A DNA stretch of 64,000 nt from Haloplanus rubicundus (lineage in GTDB: Archaea; Halobacteriota; Halobacteria; Halobacteriales; Haloferacaceae): positions 2,108,001-2,172,000 of the forward strand of contig NZ_CP031148.1 in assembly GCF_003342675.1 (NCBI RefSeq). The letters run 5' to 3'. This document shows, piece after piece, positions 17,561-26,578 of this stretch. The position numbers were made by a program, and so were the translations under genes. Position 1 is the first letter of the stretch; each line of letters starts with the position of its first letter. The notes beneath the pieces were generated by a model that saw nothing but the letters and a program-made list of their open reading frames with translations, was not told the DNA's origin and did no database searches.

Positions 17561-17965
17561 ATGGTACGACTGGGGCTGGTGGTGGCGCAGTTCAACGCGT
17601 CCGTCACCGAGCCGATGGCGGAGGAAGCGCGGGCGGCGGCCGCCGAGGCGGACGCCGAGGTAGTCGAGGCCGTCGACGTGCCGGGAGCGTACGACGCGCC
17701 GCTGGCGGCGGATCGGCTCGCGCGCCGCGACGATATCGACGCGGTGGCGGTCATCGGTGCCATCGTCACCGGCGATACGGCGCACGACCGCGTCATCGCG
17801 GATGCGACGGCGGAGGCGCTGACGCAGGTGAGCCTCGACCGCGACACGCCAGTCACCTTCGGCGTCAGCGGGCCGGGAATGAGCGGGGCGGAAGCGCGAG
17901 AGCGCGTCGAGAAAGGAGCGGAAGCGGTAAACGCGGCCGTCGAGATGGTACGCACGTTACCATGA
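17561..17965 (+). CDS. ribH: 6,7-dimethyl-8-ribityllumazine synthase
   Basis: RibH joins the ribityl-pyrimidine and butanone phosphate to give the direct precursor of riboflavin. The 134-residue protein keeps the substrate motifs AQFN near the N-terminus, VPGAYDAPLA, and IGAIVTGDTAHDRV with the catalytic His. ATG 17561 is preferred to an upstream in-frame ATG because MVRLGLVVAQFN is the family opening. Its stop overlaps the start of the aminotransferase gene by four bases. Confidence 0.9.
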   Translation: MVRLGLVVAQFNASVTEPMAEEARAAAAEADAEVVEAVDVPGAYDAPLAADRLARRDDIDAVAVIGAIVTGDTAHDRVIADATAEALTQVSLDRDTPVTFGVSGPGMSGAEARERVEKGAEAVNAAVEMVRTLP

Positions 17966-19113
17966 CGGACTTCGATTTCGCGGCGCGCGTCGGGCGCGTC
18001 GAACCGAGTGCGACTCTCGCGATCAGCAACCTCGCCAACGAACTAGAGGCCGACGGCATCGACGTCGTCGACCTCTCGGTCGGCGAACCCGACTTCGACA
18101 CGCCGGACAACATCAAACAGGCGGCCGAAGCGTCGCTGGAAGCCGGCGACACGGGCTACACCTCCTCGAACGGCATCCCGGAGCTTCGCGAGGCCATCGC
18201 GGACAAACTGCGTGCGGACGACATCGACTGCACCGCGGACAACGTGGTCGTCACCCCCGGCGGCAAGCAGGCGCTCTACGAACTCTTCCACACCCTGATC
18301 GACCAGGGGGACGAGGTGGTCCTCCTCGACCCCGCGTGGGTCTCCTACGAGGCGCAGGCGAAGATGGCCGGCGCCGACCTCTCGCGGGTCGACCTCTCAC
18401 CCTATGGCTTCCAGCTCGAACCCGCGCTCGACGACCTCGCCGGGGCCGTCTCCGACGACACCGAACTCCTCGTGGTCAACTCGCCGTCGAACCCGACGGG
18501 CGCCGTCTACTCCGACGCGGCGCTCGAGGGCGTCCGTGACCTCGCCGTCGAGCACGACGTCACCGTCATCTCCGACGAGATGTACGACGAGATCACCTAC
18601 GGCGTCGAGCAGACGAGCCTCGGGAGCCTGGAGGGCATGGGCGACCGGACGCTCACGGTCAACGGTTTCTCGAAGGCCTACGCGATGACGGGGTGGCGGC
18701 TCGGCTACTTCTGTGCGCCCGAGGACTTCGTCTCGCAGGCGGGCAAGATCCAGTCCCACTCCGTCTCCTGTGCGGTCAACTTCGTCCAGCACGCGGGCGT
18801 CGAGGCCCTCCGCAACACCGACGAGGCGGTCGGCGAGATGCGCGACGCCTTCCGCGAGCGCCGCGACATGCTCGCGGACCTCTTCGCCGACCACGGCGTC
18901 GACGTCCCCGTCGGCGACGGCGCGTTCTACATGATGCTCCCCGTCGACGAGGACGACCAAGCGTGGTGTGAGGGCGCCATCGAGGAGGCCCACGTCGCCA
19001 CGGTTCCGGGGAGCGCGTTCGGGACGCCCGGCTACGCCCGCCTCTCCTACGCGGCGAGTCAGGAGCGACTGCAGGAGGGCGTCGAGCGGCTAGCCGAACA
19101 CGACTACATCTAA
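17962..19113 (+). CDS. Class I/II PLP aminotransferase (aspartate aminotransferase-like)
   Basis: The 383-residue enzyme has the fold-type I layout: N-terminal VGEPDFDTP, GYTSSNGIPELREAI, NSPSNPTGA, the PLP Lys in NGFSKAYAMTGWRLGY, and a C-terminal ARLSY arginine. Close families act on aspartate, aromatic amino acids or N-succinyl-diaminopimelate. It could supply the DapC step missing from the dap operon, but sequence alone does not decide. It is translationally coupled to ribH. Confidence 0.88.
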   Translation: MTDFDFAARVGRVEPSATLAISNLANELEADGIDVVDLSVGEPDFDTPDNIKQAAEASLEAGDTGYTSSNGIPELREAIADKLRADDIDCTADNVVVTPGGKQALYELFHTLIDQGDEVVLLDPAWVSYEAQAKMAGADLSRVDLSPYGFQLEPALDDLAGAVSDDTELLVVNSPSNPTGAVYSDAALEGVRDLAVEHDVTVISDEMYDEITYGVEQTSLGSLEGMGDRTLTVNGFSKAYAMTGWRLGYFCAPEDFVSQAGKIQSHSVSCAVNFVQHAGVEALRNTDEAVGEMRDAFRERRDMLADLFADHGVDVPVGDGAFYMMLPVDEDDQAWCEGAIEEAHVATVPGSAFGTPGYARLSYAASQERLQEGVERLAEHDYI

Positions 19114-19146
19114 GGTTTAGGTACGGGCGCGTCGAACGGCTACCCG

Positions 19147-21081
19147 ATGCGCGTCCGGGACCTCCCGCTGTCGGCAGCCGTCATCGACCACTTCGAATCG
19201 CGGGGGATCGAGGAGCTATACCCCCCGCAAGCGGCGGCCGTCGAGGCCGGCGTCTGCGAGGGCCGCCGCCTCGTCGCCGCCGTCCCCACCGCCAGCGGCA
19301 AGACGTTCGTCGCGACGCTCGCAATGCTGACCGCGGACGGTCCCGGTCTCTACATCGTCCCACTCCGGGCGCTCGCCCGCGAGAAGTACGAGACCTTCTC
19401 GGCGCTGCCGGGCGTGAGCGTCGGCATCTCGACCGGCGACTTCGACGAACGCGCCACCGAGTTGGGCGATCACGACATCGTGGTCGCCACGAGCGAGAAG
19501 GTGGATTCGGCCATCCGCAACGGCGCCGACTGGATCGCCGACCTCGCCTGCGTCGTCGTCGACGAGGTACACCTCGTGGGGAGCGAGGGCCGCGGGCCGA
19601 CCCTCGAAGTCACGCTCGCCACCCTCGGACGCCGGGCGCCGGGGGTACAGATCGTCGCCCTGTCGGCGACGGTGGCCAACCCCGACGAACTCGCCGACTG
19701 GCTGGACGCGGGGCTCGTGCAGTCGACGTGGCGGCCGGTCGACCTCCGAACCGGCGTCTACGCCGCGGGTAGGGTCGGCTTCGACAGCGAGGCGTCGAAG
19801 ACGCCTCGGGCAGCCGGCGACGACGGCACCGAGCGGGACGTGTCGGTACCGGGCGACCCCGCCGACGCCACGGACGCCACCGACGCCCTCGTCACCGAGG
19901 CGGTCGACGACGGGGGACAGGCGCTCGCGTTCGTCCGCTCCCGGCGCGAGGCGGAGACGCTCGCGGAGCGACTCGCGGCCGCGGACCTCGGGTCGTCGCC
20001 CGAGGTGGCCGACGAGATTCGCGGCCTCGACGGCACCGAGACGGGCCGCCGCCTCGCCGACTGCGTCGAGGGGGGCGTCGCCTTCCACCACGCCGGCCTG
20101 CGGAGCGCCCACCGGGTCGCCGTCGAGCGCGCCTTTCGGGACAGGGAGTTGAAGGCCATCTGCGCGACGCCGACCCTCGCAGCGGGCGTGAACGTGCCCG
20201 CGCGTCGGGTGGTCGTCCGCGATCAGAAGCGATACACCGGATCGGGGATGGAGTGGCTCCCGACGCTCGAAGTCCACCAGATGTGTGGCCGAGCGGGACG
20301 CCCCCACCTCGACCCCTACGGCGAGGCCGTCCTCGTCGGCGACGAGACGACCCGCGACGAACTGTGGGAGCGCTACGTCGAAGCGGGCCCGGAGCGCGTC
20401 GACTCGAAGCTCGCCGATCCGAACGCACTCCGCACCCACGTCCTCTCGGTCGTCGCCTCGGACTTCGCGGCGTCGCGCGAGGGCGTCCTCGACGTGCTGG
20501 ACGCCACGTTTTTCGCCCACGGGACGCCTACGTCCGAACTTGGCGGTGTCGTCGACACTGCCATCGCCGACCTCGTGGAGATGGGGATGATCGTCGACGA
20601 GGACGGGCTGGCGGCGACCGATCTCGGCGCGCAGGTGTCGCGGCAGTACGTCACGCCGGAGACGGGCGCCCGCGTCGTCGACGGCCTGCGGACGGCCACG
20701 GGGATGGCGACGGTGACGGGACTCACGGCCCTGGAAATCGTCTGTGACACGCCGGACATGCAGGATACGTACCTCGGCAACCGCGAACGCGCCGATATGT
20801 ACCAGTTCGCACAAGACCACGCCGACGAGTTCACCACCCGGATGGGGGAAACCGAGGATTTCGAGGGATGGTTGACGGCAGTGAAGACGGCGCGAGTCCT
20901 CTACGAGTGGACCGAGGGGGCAAGCGCGGAGGACCTGGTCGAGCGGTTCCGCATCGGTCCCGGTGACCTGGAGTCGCGGATCGAACGCGCGGAGTGGTTG
21001 CTCGGCGCCGCCGACGCCATCGCGAGCGTCGTCGACGCCGACGCGACGGTACCGTTCCGGGAGCGGCGGGCGCGGCTCTAG
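19147..21081 (+). CDS. Hel308-like superfamily 2 DNA helicase without the usual C-terminal domain
   Basis: The 644-residue protein has the Ski2/Hel308 motifs: Q-like LYPPQAAAV, Walker A PTASGKT, DEVH box, SAT, and motif VI MCGRAGRP, then winged-helix and ratchet-like domains. Hel308-type enzymes unwind stalled replication forks. This copy ends soon after the ratchet region (ESRIERAEWLLGAADAI) and I see no helix-hairpin-helix brake domain, which haloarchaeal homologues usually have. A perfect palindrome, GAGGCGTCGAAGACGCCTC at about 19791, encodes SEASKTPR inside the helicase core. The stop overlaps the convergent trx stop by four bases. Confidence 0.85.
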   Translation: MRVRDLPLSAAVIDHFESRGIEELYPPQAAAVEAGVCEGRRLVAAVPTASGKTFVATLAMLTADGPGLYIVPLRALAREKYETFSALPGVSVGISTGDFDERATELGDHDIVVATSEKVDSAIRNGADWIADLACVVVDEVHLVGSEGRGPTLEVTLATLGRRAPGVQIVALSATVANPDELADWLDAGLVQSTWRPVDLRTGVYAAGRVGFDSEASKTPRAAGDDGTERDVSVPGDPADATDATDALVTEAVDDGGQALAFVRSRREAETLAERLAAADLGSSPEVADEIRGLDGTETGRRLADCVEGGVAFHHAGLRSAHRVAVERAFRDRELKAICATPTLAAGVNVPARRVVVRDQKRYTGSGMEWLPTLEVHQMCGRAGRPHLDPYGEAVLVGDETTRDELWERYVEAGPERVDSKLADPNALRTHVLSVVASDFAASREGVLDVLDATFFAHGTPTSELGGVVDTAIADLVEMGMIVDEDGLAATDLGAQVSRQYVTPETGARVVDGLRTATGMATVTGLTALEIVCDTPDMQDTYLGNRERADMYQFAQDHADEFTTRMGETEDFEGWLTAVKTARVLYEWTEGASAEDLVERFRIGPGDLESRIERAEWLLGAADAIASVVDADATVPFRERRARL

Positions 21082-21482
21082 GCGTACTGATCGATCAGCG
21101 CCGACAGCTGATCCTCGCTCTGCACGCCGACCACTCGCTCGACGGTGTCACCGTCGGCGAACAGGAGGAGCGTCGGCACGCCGCGGACGCCGTACTCCGA
21201 GGCGAGACCCTGATTCGCGTCGACGTCGACTTTGGCGACGGCCGCCGGCGTCGACGCCGCCAGCGACTCGACGATCGGTTCGAGCATCTGGCAGGGTCCA
21301 CACCAGTCGGCGTAGAAATCGACGAGGACGACGCCGTACTCGGCAGTCAGGTCGGCGAGATGGGCCGGCCCGTCGACGTGGATGGGGTCGTCGGGTGCGG
21401 TCGCCGCGCCGTCCTGCAGGTCGCGTTCGAGGCTCTCGCGTTTCTCGGCACGAATCCGTTCGATGTCGTCGGTGTCGCTCAT
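21078..21482 (-). CDS. Thioredoxin
   Basis: The 134-residue protein is a thioredoxin fold with the active site WCGPC at about residues 60-64 (DFYADWCGPCQMLEP) and the cis-Pro motif VRGVPTLLLF. A charged N-terminal helix of about 40 residues precedes the domain, as in many haloarchaeal thioredoxins. It should reduce disulfides in the cytoplasm. It is convergent with the helicase gene. Confidence 0.93.
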   Translation of the reverse strand: MSDTDDIERIRAEKRESLERDLQDGAATAPDDPIHVDGPAHLADLTAEYGVVLVDFYADWCGPCQMLEPIVESLAASTPAAVAKVDVDANQGLASEYGVRGVPTLLLFADGDTVERVVGVQSEDQLSALIDQYA

Positions 21483-21536
21483 CGGCGGCTAGTCGGTGCC
21501 GAATCGACTTAACAGTTTTGTGGGTTTTGGGCAATA

Positions 21537-22832
21537 CTAACTGTCGCGGTCGTACGCCCCCGCCTTCCGGAGACGCCCCACCTCGTCCAGTACCGCCGGC
21601 GTCCGACAGACCCCCGGGGCGCCCGTCACCTGCGGCACCGCGCAGTTGTTACAGGAAGCACAGACGGCGCTCGCCTCGGCGTCGGCGAGCAGACGTGCGG
21701 GGAGTTCGGGTTCGGCGTAGAACGGGCGGGCCATCCCCACCATGTCGCAGGCGTCGCCGAGGAGACGGTCGATGCGCGGGCGTTCGCGGATGCCCCCCTC
21801 ACAGCAGACGGGCACCGAGACGGCGTCGCGGACGGACCGGCAGAGGTCGGCGTTCCACGCGGGGTCGAAGTCGTACCAGCGGGCCTGGACGCGGTTGGCG
21901 AGGGCGACCAGTCCGGCGCGGAGGCGGCCGCCGAACGCCTCGGCGTAGCCCTCGCGGAACCCCTCGTCGCGCCACGCCCGCGCGGGGAACCGCCCGCGGA
22001 CGATACTCATGTCCCAGAAGACGGAGCCGGAGACGGGGACGAGGGCGTCGTAGCCGATTCTGTCGAGGCGGCGACAGATCTCGACGGCGTCGGCCCGCGA
22101 CAGACGACGCCGGACGACGGGCGGCGCCGCCGTCTCGGCGGGCACCTTCGTCAGCAGGGGCACGTCGCCGGCGTGGTCGCGGACGGCGTCGTGAACGACT
22201 TCGAGGAAGCGAACGCCGTCGCCGAACTCGTCGTCGCGTCGGTTGTAGAAGGGAGAGAGGAACTGATGGACGATACCCATGTTGGCGCCGGCGAGGTGGA
22301 CCAGGTCGTAGCCGGCGTCGGCAGCGTGGCCCGCGGCGCGCCCGAAGTCGTCGGCCAGGTCGTACACCTCCGCGGTCGTGAGGACGTGCGGATCGTAGCC
22401 GAGGAAGCCGAGGCGGTCGAGGGCACGTAAGAGAGCGGGGGGACGCGAGACGGCGAGTTGCCGGAGGTCGGGATGCTCGTCCCGGTAGCCGGCGTGCCAC
22501 GTCTCCATGCTCCGCAGGCCGCCGTGTTCGAGTTGGATGGCGACCGTCGTCCCGTACTCGTGGAGACGGTCTGTCAGGCGTCCGAGGCGGGAGACGAAGT
22601 CCGGGTCGTGGACGCGGGTCATCCCGGGCGCGGCACAGCCCCCCTCGTCGCGGACGATGGTGGCGCCCTGACACACCAGCCCGGCACCCGACGCCGCCGC
22701 GGGTTCGAGGTGGTCGATCAGCCGGTCGACCGCGTCGTCGCCGTTGCCCGCACACTCCAGCAGGGGGGCACGGTAGAGCCGGTTCGGAACGGTCACGTCG
22801 CCGATCCGGAGGGGGTCGGAGAGCCGGACCAT
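21537..22832 (-). CDS. Old yellow enzyme-like NADH:flavin oxidoreductase
   Basis: The 431-residue protein is an FMN TIM barrel of the OYE/2,4-dienoyl-CoA reductase type: N-terminal DPLRIGDVTVPNRLYRAPL, QLEHGG, FYNRRDDEFG (the NRRxDxxG phosphate and FMN region) and DMVGMARPFYAEPEL. The C-terminal cysteines (CASCNNC and a fourth Cys 14 residues later) resemble the iron-sulfur motif of the dienoyl-CoA reductase subgroup, although no second flavin domain follows. The substrate is unknown. Confidence 0.82.
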   Translation of the reverse strand: MVRLSDPLRIGDVTVPNRLYRAPLLECAGNGDDAVDRLIDHLEPAAASGAGLVCQGATIVRDEGGCAAPGMTRVHDPDFVSRLGRLTDRLHEYGTTVAIQLEHGGLRSMETWHAGYRDEHPDLRQLAVSRPPALLRALDRLGFLGYDPHVLTTAEVYDLADDFGRAAGHAADAGYDLVHLAGANMGIVHQFLSPFYNRRDDEFGDGVRFLEVVHDAVRDHAGDVPLLTKVPAETAAPPVVRRRLSRADAVEICRRLDRIGYDALVPVSGSVFWDMSIVRGRFPARAWRDEGFREGYAEAFGGRLRAGLVALANRVQARWYDFDPAWNADLCRSVRDAVSVPVCCEGGIRERPRIDRLLGDACDMVGMARPFYAEPELPARLLADAEASAVCASCNNCAVPQVTGAPGVCRTPAVLDEVGRLRKAGAYDRDS

Positions 22833-22862
22833 AGGGGAGGTAGGGACGGCCGGCGCAAAACC

Positions 22863-23783
22863 CTACTCCCCGTCACCGCCGAGGATGCGGTGCCGGAAGC
22901 GATAGAGGAGACCCCCGGCCACCGCGATGGGCGAGAGGAAGACGAGGAGGTAGGGGGCGGCGTAGGCGACGCCGACGACGACTGCCCGGAGGACGACGCC
23001 GACGCCGTGGACGGAGTCGAGGAAGGCGGCGAGGACGGGCGTGTCGTACCACTGGTCGGGCGCGGGGCGGTCCGGACGGGGTTCGCGCATCTCGACGGTG
23101 ATGGTCGAGTAGGCGACCCGACGCTCGAGGCTCTGGAGGCGCGCCTCCGTCCGTTCGATTTCAGTCTGGACCTCGGAGAGGCGGCGCTCCACCGCGAGGA
23201 CGTCCTCGGTGTCGTTGGCGCGCTGGTACAGTTCGCGGAGGCGCTCGCGCTCCGCACGGAGGTTCTCCAGACGCGCCTGCAGGTCGACCACCTGTTCGGT
23301 CACGTCCTGCGTCGAAGTGCTCGATTCGACCACGCGGCCCTCGCTCTCGACGGCGGTCATCGTCCCGGAGAAGTTCTCGGCGGGGACCCGGAGGACGACC
23401 CGACCGGAGGTCCACGACTCCTCGCCGCTGTCGTGGACCCGTTGGGTCGAGTCGCTGACGTAGCCGCCGCGGGCCTCGACGGCCGCGGTCAGGTTCGCCC
23501 GCGCCGCCTCGAAGTTCTCGACGCGGAGCTGTACCTCGCCGGTGCGGATGATCGACCGGCCGGCCGCGAGCGATCCGTCGGTTTGGCCGCTCGTGCCGCC
23601 GTCGCCGCCATCGCCTTGGGCGCCCGCGTCGCCGCCGTCCGCCGCCCGCTCGGCTTCCACGTTCGCCTCCGCGACTGTCGCGGCGTCGCCGCCGCCTCCT
23701 TGCGCGCTGCCGGCCGAGCCACCACAGCCGGCGAGCAGGACCAACAGCACGAGCACCACGGTGATCGACCGACTTCGGTTCAT
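22863..23783 (-). CDS. DUF4349 lipoprotein with C-terminal membrane helix
   Basis: The 306-residue protein starts with a lipoprotein signal (LVLLVLLAGCGG), then a Gly/Asp-rich linker, the DUF4349 domain (IIRTGEVQLRVENFEAAR, GGYVSDS), a coiled-coil-like stretch (about residues 165-215, LQARLENLRAERERL), and a C-terminal transmembrane helix followed by a basic tail. It is thus anchored at both ends with the domain outside. No function is established. It ends 30 bases from the OYE-like gene. Confidence 0.85.
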   Translation of the reverse strand: MNRSRSITVVLVLLVLLAGCGGSAGSAQGGGGDAATVAEANVEAERAADGGDAGAQGDGGDGGTSGQTDGSLAAGRSIIRTGEVQLRVENFEAARANLTAAVEARGGYVSDSTQRVHDSGEESWTSGRVVLRVPAENFSGTMTAVESEGRVVESSTSTQDVTEQVVDLQARLENLRAERERLRELYQRANDTEDVLAVERRLSEVQTEIERTEARLQSLERRVAYSTITVEMREPRPDRPAPDQWYDTPVLAAFLDSVHGVGVVLRAVVVGVAYAAPYLLVFLSPIAVAGGLLYRFRHRILGGDGE

Positions 23784-23925
23784 GGGTCGACTTACTCCAG
23801 GGCGGCCCTAAACCCCACTCAAAACACAAACGACCGTTTGACCGATTCCACAGCTACCGGTCCCTCGGTAGCACTACATATATTATATGCGTTATTTTTA
23901 TCTCGACACGACGAGTGGGCGAGGT

Positions 23926-24057
23926 ATGATACCCGATCACGCGACCGCCGAACCCTCGTCCGGAATTCGGAGCTGTTCCGAGCGGCGGGACGACGCCGCG
24001 ACCGGGTCGACGCCGCCGACTGATCGACGCCGACCCACGAGTAGCGTGGTCGAATGA
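23926..24057 (+). CDS. Possible 43-residue leader protein
   Basis: In the 270-base gap after the DUF4349 gene, an AT-rich promoter-like stretch (ATATATTATATGCG, 23876-23892) is followed by a short reading frame from ATG 23926 whose TGA overlaps the next gene's ATG by four bases. The product is Pro/Arg-rich and has no recognisable domain. It may be a real small protein or only the 5' leader of the following gene. Confidence 0.3.
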   Translation: MIPDHATAEPSSGIRSCSERRDDAATGSTPPTDRRRPTSSVVE

Positions 24058-24797
24058 CTGCTCGGATCGACGCGGCGCTCGACGCCGTCGCCGAGGAGCG
24101 GGCGACGGTTCGCGACGAGTACGAGGCGCTCGAGGCGTTCGACCGGCGGGTCGCCGACCTCTCGACGGTGACCGTCTCGACCGGGCCGCCCCTCGTCACC
24201 GATCCCCGACCGTCCGGGCAGTCACTGGAGCGCGTCCGGACGGCCTACGCGGAGACGGTGATGAGCACCTCCCACTACGAGACGGAGTACGGCGACACCG
24301 TCGCCGAGAGCCTCGCCGCCGAGTTCGGCGACGACCTCGCGGCGGCGCTGCTCGGCGGCACGGCGCTGACGCCGGAGTTGCGCGACGCCGTCCGGGCGGC
24401 GACCGACGCGGCCCGGCGCGAACGCGAGGAGTTCCTCGACGTGCTGGACCGCGAAGCCGACTCGCTGTCGACGGCAGCCGACGACATCGCCGACGTGACG
24501 GCGGCGTTCGAATCACTCGACGACCGCCCGGTCCCGGCCCGGAGCTTCGACGACCTGCACGATCGGTGGGCGACGATCCGGGAGTTACAGGCGCGGGTCG
24601 ACGGCATCGGGCTGTGCCGCCAGGAGACGATTCGTGGCCACCGGACCCACCTGCCCGGCGTCCCGACCGACCTGTCCGAGTATCTCTATGCCGACCTCTC
24701 GTCGTCGTACCCCGCCCTCGCCTCGGTGGCCGACCTCGGCGAGCGACTCGACCGCGCCCGTGACCGGGTCGAGCACGCACTCGCGGAATCCGTCTAG
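24054..24797 (+). CDS. DUF7260-like haloarchaeal protein
   Basis: The 247-residue protein is helical, acidic and without membrane segments or cysteine pairs. It opens MTARIDAALDAVAEER and resembles a haloarchaeal family I remember as DUF7260, which is of unknown function. A central region of about 45 residues has heptad-like spacing and could form a coiled coil. It lies 36 bases before the class V aminotransferase gene. Confidence 0.72.
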   Translation: MTARIDAALDAVAEERATVRDEYEALEAFDRRVADLSTVTVSTGPPLVTDPRPSGQSLERVRTAYAETVMSTSHYETEYGDTVAESLAAEFGDDLAAALLGGTALTPELRDAVRAATDAARREREEFLDVLDREADSLSTAADDIADVTAAFESLDDRPVPARSFDDLHDRWATIRELQARVDGIGLCRQETIRGHRTHLPGVPTDLSEYLYADLSSSYPALASVADLGERLDRARDRVEHALAESV

Positions 24798-24833
24798 GAA
24801 ACGTTGAGGTGACCGCCGGCCTCACGGTGTCGC

Positions 24834-25940
24834 ATGGACCCCGAAGACCTCCGGGCGGCGATTCCGGTCTGTGACCGCGGCGTCTACTTCAACACCGGCG
24901 CGTCCGGTCCGGCTCCCCGGCACGTCGTCGAGGCGGCGACCGAGTTCCTCGAACACCACGAGTACGCCTCTCCGGTCGAGGAAGGCGCGTACCCCGCCGC
25001 CTTCGAGACGTTCGACGAGACCCGCGAGGCCGTCGCGGACTTCCTCGGCGCCGACCCGCAGGAAATCGCCCTGACCGACAGCACGGCCGACGGCATCGCC
25101 CGAGTCGCCGCCGCAATCGACTGGGAGCCCGGCGACGTCGTCGTCCGGACCGACCTCGAACACTCCGCGGGCGTGATCCCGTGGTGGAACCTCCGCGAGC
25201 AGGGCGTCGAGGTGGAGGTACTCGACACCGAAGCCGGACGGCTCGACCTCGACGCCCTCACCGACGCCGTCTCGGACCCGGACGCGCGCCTGCTCTGTTG
25301 TAACTCCATCACCTGGAACTACGGCACGCAACTCCCCATCTCGACGGTCGTCGACATCGCCCACGAACACGATACGCTCGTACTCGTCGACGCGGTGCAG
25401 TCGCCGGGACAGGTTCCCGTCGACGTTCACGAGTGGGGCGCCGACTTCGTCGCCGCCGCGGGCCACAAGTGGCTGCTCGGGCCGTGGGGCGCCGGCTTCC
25501 TCTACGTCGACCGCGAGGTGGCCGACGGGTTGACGCCGGGTGTCGTGGGCTATCGGAGCGTCACGGACACCGGTGCCGACGACCTGGAGCTCAAACCCGG
25601 TGCCCCACGGCTGGAGGTCGGGACCACCTCGCCGGCGCCCTACCGTGGCCTGATCGCCGCCATCGACACCGTCGAGGCGCTCGGCTACGACACCATCACC
25701 GGCCGGATCGAACGCCTGACCGACCGCCTGAAGGCGGGGCTGGGTGACCGGCTCCTGAGCCCCCGGGAGTACGAGTCGGGGCTGGTCACCTTCGCGGCCG
25801 ACGACCCCGAGGCGCTGGTCGAGCGCCTCGCCGACCGGGGAATCCACGTCCGCTCGCTCCCGTATCCCGACGCGGTGCGGGCGTCGGTCCACGTCTTCAA
25901 CACCCCCGGGGACGTGGACGCGTTGCTCGACGCGCTGTGA
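24834..25940 (+). CDS. Class V PLP-dependent aminotransferase-fold enzyme
   Basis: The 368-residue enzyme opens with VYFNTGASGPAPRHV, has DSTADGIARVA, a histidine-containing EHSAGVIPWWNL, the PLP Asp in LVLVDAVQSPGQ and the PLP Lys in AAGHKWLLGPWGAG. The fold groups it with cysteine desulfurases, isopenicillin-epimerase-like and kynureninase-like enzymes. The active-site Cys loop of SufS/IscS is not seen, so desulfurase activity is unlikely. The substrate is unknown. Confidence 0.85.
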   Translation: MDPEDLRAAIPVCDRGVYFNTGASGPAPRHVVEAATEFLEHHEYASPVEEGAYPAAFETFDETREAVADFLGADPQEIALTDSTADGIARVAAAIDWEPGDVVVRTDLEHSAGVIPWWNLREQGVEVEVLDTEAGRLDLDALTDAVSDPDARLLCCNSITWNYGTQLPISTVVDIAHEHDTLVLVDAVQSPGQVPVDVHEWGADFVAAAGHKWLLGPWGAGFLYVDREVADGLTPGVVGYRSVTDTGADDLELKPGAPRLEVGTTSPAPYRGLIAAIDTVEALGYDTITGRIERLTDRLKAGLGDRLLSPREYESGLVTFAADDPEALVERLADRGIHVRSLPYPDAVRASVHVFNTPGDVDALLDAL

Positions 25941-26037
25941 CGGCTGTGACGCGACTTGCCACCGCCGCGCCCGGCACCTATTTGAATCGCCGACTGGAAG
26001 CCGTTGGCATGTTCGACCGTCGCGGTGGAGGGGTGCG

Positions 26038-26499
26038 ATGAACCGCCTCCACCCACGGGTACGTGTCGTCTGGGGCGCGCAGGCCGCCGTCACGGCCGTC
26101 GTCGTCGGCCTCGTCGTCTTCGCGGTGAGCCGGTTTGCCCTCGCCCTGCCGGTGTGGGCGCCTGTCGCCGCCTTCGCCGTCTTCCTCGTCGGCGGCGTCG
26201 GCCTCGCGCTCGCCCGCTATCGCGTCTGGCGGTACGAGGTCCGTGACGACGCCCTCTATCTCGAACGTGGCGTCTTCACCCGCGTGCGGACCGTCGTTCC
26301 CTTCGTCCGCATCCAGCACGTCGACTCCTCGCGCGGCCCGGTGGAGCGACTCGCCGGCCTCGCCAGCACGGTCGTCTACACCGCCGGCTCTCGCGGCGCG
26401 GACGTGACGGTGCCGGGGCTGACCCCCGACGGCGCCGACGGCCTGCGCGAACGGCTGAAACGACTCGCCATCCGCGCCGAGGGCGAGGACGCCGTATGA
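26038..26499 (+). CDS. Bacterial-PH (YdbS-like) membrane protein
   Basis: The 153-residue protein has two N-terminal membrane helices (about residues 12-58) followed by one bPH2 domain starting YEVRDDALYLERGVFTRVRTVVPFVRIQHVD. YdbS and YdbT are commonly encoded side by side and may form one membrane complex of unknown role. The next gene, 79 bases on, is the YdbT-like partner. Confidence 0.85.
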   Translation: MNRLHPRVRVVWGAQAAVTAVVVGLVVFAVSRFALALPVWAPVAAFAVFLVGGVGLALARYRVWRYEVRDDALYLERGVFTRVRTVVPFVRIQHVDSSRGPVERLAGLASTVVYTAGSRGADVTVPGLTPDGADGLRERLKRLAIRAEGEDAV

Positions 26500-26578
26500 C
26501 GAGTACGGTCGGCCGCCGTCCCCGGCGGTTCGCCGCCCCGTCCCGACGAAGCGTCCGAATCCAGTCACGACGACATCC

